Shown: positions 63,195 to 64,000 of the stretch, piece after piece
Numbering within the stretch: the stretch's first letter is position 1
Layout of the letters: each line of letters begins with the position of its first letter
DNA from: Pandoraea sputorum
GTDB taxonomy: Bacteria; Pseudomonadota; Gammaproteobacteria; Burkholderiales; Burkholderiaceae
Length of the DNA stretch: 64,000 nt
Assembly: GCF_000814845.2 (NCBI RefSeq)
Contig: NZ_CP010431.2
Span: forward strand, 3,472,001-3,536,000
Direction of reading: 5' to 3'
Translations under genes and position numbers: made by a program
The notes under the pieces: model-generated
Database searches by the model: none
Told to the model about the DNA's origin: nothing
Seen by the model: the letters and a program-made list of their open reading frames with translations, nothing else

Positions 63195-63486
63195 CGCGAC
63201 GCGCGCGGCTTCACGCTTCAAACACCTGGAAGAAAATTAGTGGCGGGAGCGGCCGTCGATTACGTAGTCACCCGAACGTGCTTTCCCTAATCGGGCAAGC
63301 CCCGATTGGCGAAAGATGGTCCGGTGACCAAAATGAAATCGCCCTCTTACGTCCTTTTGGGGGTACTGCGACAACGTCATTTGCCCGCTTCGGCGGGCAT
63401 TTTTCTTCGGTATCCGCAGGAATTTGCCCATGACGTCGAGGGCGAGGAGGCAGCGATGTGTGTCTTCTGCATCAACTGCGTGGATG
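63195..63486. other. Intergenic region between the lipoprotein gene and mgtC
   Basis: 292 bp. It holds a plus-strand intrinsic terminator at 63381-63406 that lies 190 bp after the lipoprotein stop. The intervening stretch could be a long 3' UTR or a small transcript; no known RNA family is recognised. Confidence 0.4.
63381..63406 (+). terminator. Intrinsic terminator
   Basis: tgcccgc and gcgggca form a 7-bp stem with a 4-nt loop and a TTTTTCTT tail on the plus strand only. Confidence 0.75.
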
Positions 63487-63996
63487 TCACTTGCCGTCGT
63501 GCCCATGCCGCGCCGACGCGTCCTCGTCCTGCGAGTCCTTCGCCGGTTCGTCGTGCCCAAGCCAGCGGTGCGCGAGCGATTCGATACGCCCGCCGATTGC
63601 CAGCACGATAAGTAGCAATACCATCGCGACAAGGGCGATATGCCAGCGGCCCAGCCCACAAATGATGCCAATGCCTGTGGTGCTCCACAGCGCCGCCGCC
63701 GTGGTGAAGCCGTGCACGGACGAACCGCGACTCGGCCGGATGATGCACCCGGCCCCAAGGAACCCGATCCCCGCCACAATGCCCTGCACAACCCGGCTCA
63801 CGGACGAGCCGTCATAAGGCAACGCCGTTCCCGGAAACGGTACGACGGCGAGCACGAACAGCGCGGATCCGAACGACACAATGGCGAGCGTTCGCAAACC
63901 GACCGACTTGTGGTGCAAATTGCGATTGAGCCCGACCAGTCCGCCGAGAATCAATGCCGCGGTGAGCCGCAATGTGACTTCGATGATCTCCGCCAT
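63487..63996 (-). CDS. mgtC: MgtC/SapB-family membrane protein
   Basis: 169 aa with four to five N-terminal membrane helices. LRLTAALILGGLVGLNRNLHHKSVGLRTLAIVSFGSALFVL and GIVAGIGFLGAGCIIRPSRGSSVHGFTTAAALWSTTGIGIICGLG are the conserved MgtC blocks. The C-terminal soluble ACT-like domain of full-size MgtC is missing, leaving a His/Asp-rich tail (GHDEPAKDSQDEDASARHGHDGK), so it belongs to the short SapB type. MgtC proteins affect ATP synthase, Mg2+ homeostasis and survival in macrophages. The upstream control region is outside the window. Confidence 0.85.
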   Translation of the reverse strand: MAEIIEVTLRLTAALILGGLVGLNRNLHHKSVGLRTLAIVSFGSALFVLAVVPFPGTALPYDGSSVSRVVQGIVAGIGFLGAGCIIRPSRGSSVHGFTTAAALWSTTGIGIICGLGRWHIALVAMVLLLIVLAIGGRIESLAHRWLGHDEPAKDSQDEDASARHGHDGK

Positions 63997-64000
63997 CCCT

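Overview
The window is a gene-dense, GC-rich (low-to-mid 60 % by eye) stretch of a betaproteobacterial chromosome, most likely Burkholderiaceae. I suspect Pandoraea or a close relative, but that is an inference from gene content and protein style, not a search. It holds about 60 protein genes and no rRNA, tRNA, IS element, prophage or CRISPR array that I can see. Most genes are housekeeping. The clearest accessory patch is a three-gene unit at 5.3-8.5 kb.

Layout. 0-2 kb: the N-terminal part of an AraC-type regulator behind a strong Fur box, a LysR regulator with an 11-bp tandem repeat in its leader, and a DUF1127-like small protein. 2-5.3 kb: prfB (with its programmed +1 frameshift), ivy (lysozyme inhibitor) and lysS. 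5.3-8.5 kb: a minus-strand unit of a GT87 membrane glycosyltransferase, a DUF1444-like protein and an unrecognised 373-aa protein. 8.8-9.5 kb: a glycine-zipper protein. 9.6-15.7 kb: the complete isc iron-sulfur operon (iscR-S-U-A, a DUF3565 protein, hscB-hscA-fdx-iscX), with two IscR-type sites over its promoter and an intrinsic terminator inside the operon. 15.7-20.7 kb: a Gcr-family membrane protein, a low-molecular-weight phosphatase and uvrB. 21-26.2 kb: aromatic aminotransferase, intracellular PHB depolymerase, a TetR regulator, an orphan RnfB-like ferredoxin and nth. 26.3-33.6 kb: RutE-like nitroreductase, EamA transporter, DUF1841, two small c-type cytochromes, a MoxR/VWA pair, BenE and DUF2322. 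33.7-38.1 kb: spermidine-synthase-like protein, family-6-like uracil/hypoxanthine DNA glycosylase, ubiC, and htpG with a near-consensus sigma-32 promoter. 38.2-46.5 kb: a MocR regulator facing a DUF2917 gene, then VOC protein, EamA exporter, PLP aminotransferase and RidA, followed by a LysR/MFS divergent pair. 46.5-53 kb: CopD-like protein, parC, lytic transglycosylase, DUF4399 and parE, with paired DnaA boxes in front of parE. 53.3-64 kb: uup, a GNAT protein, small membrane proteins, glnS, a urea transporter, photolyase, a lipoprotein and mgtC.

How they work together. The isc genes form one Fe-S assembly line, and several likely clients lie nearby (IscR itself, endonuclease III, the RnfB-like ferredoxin). 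prfB-ivy-lysS is a translation operon carrying an envelope-defence gene. The VOC-EamA-aminotransferase-RidA run looks like an amino-acid handling unit in which RidA clears reactive enamines made by PLP enzymes. parE, parC and cell-wall genes share a strand.

I found no convincing wholly new system. The best leads are the intra-operonic terminator and DUF3565 gene in isc, the two possibly paralogous unknown genes next to the GT87 gene, the paired DnaA boxes at parE, and a glutamine at the quinolone-resistance position of ParC.
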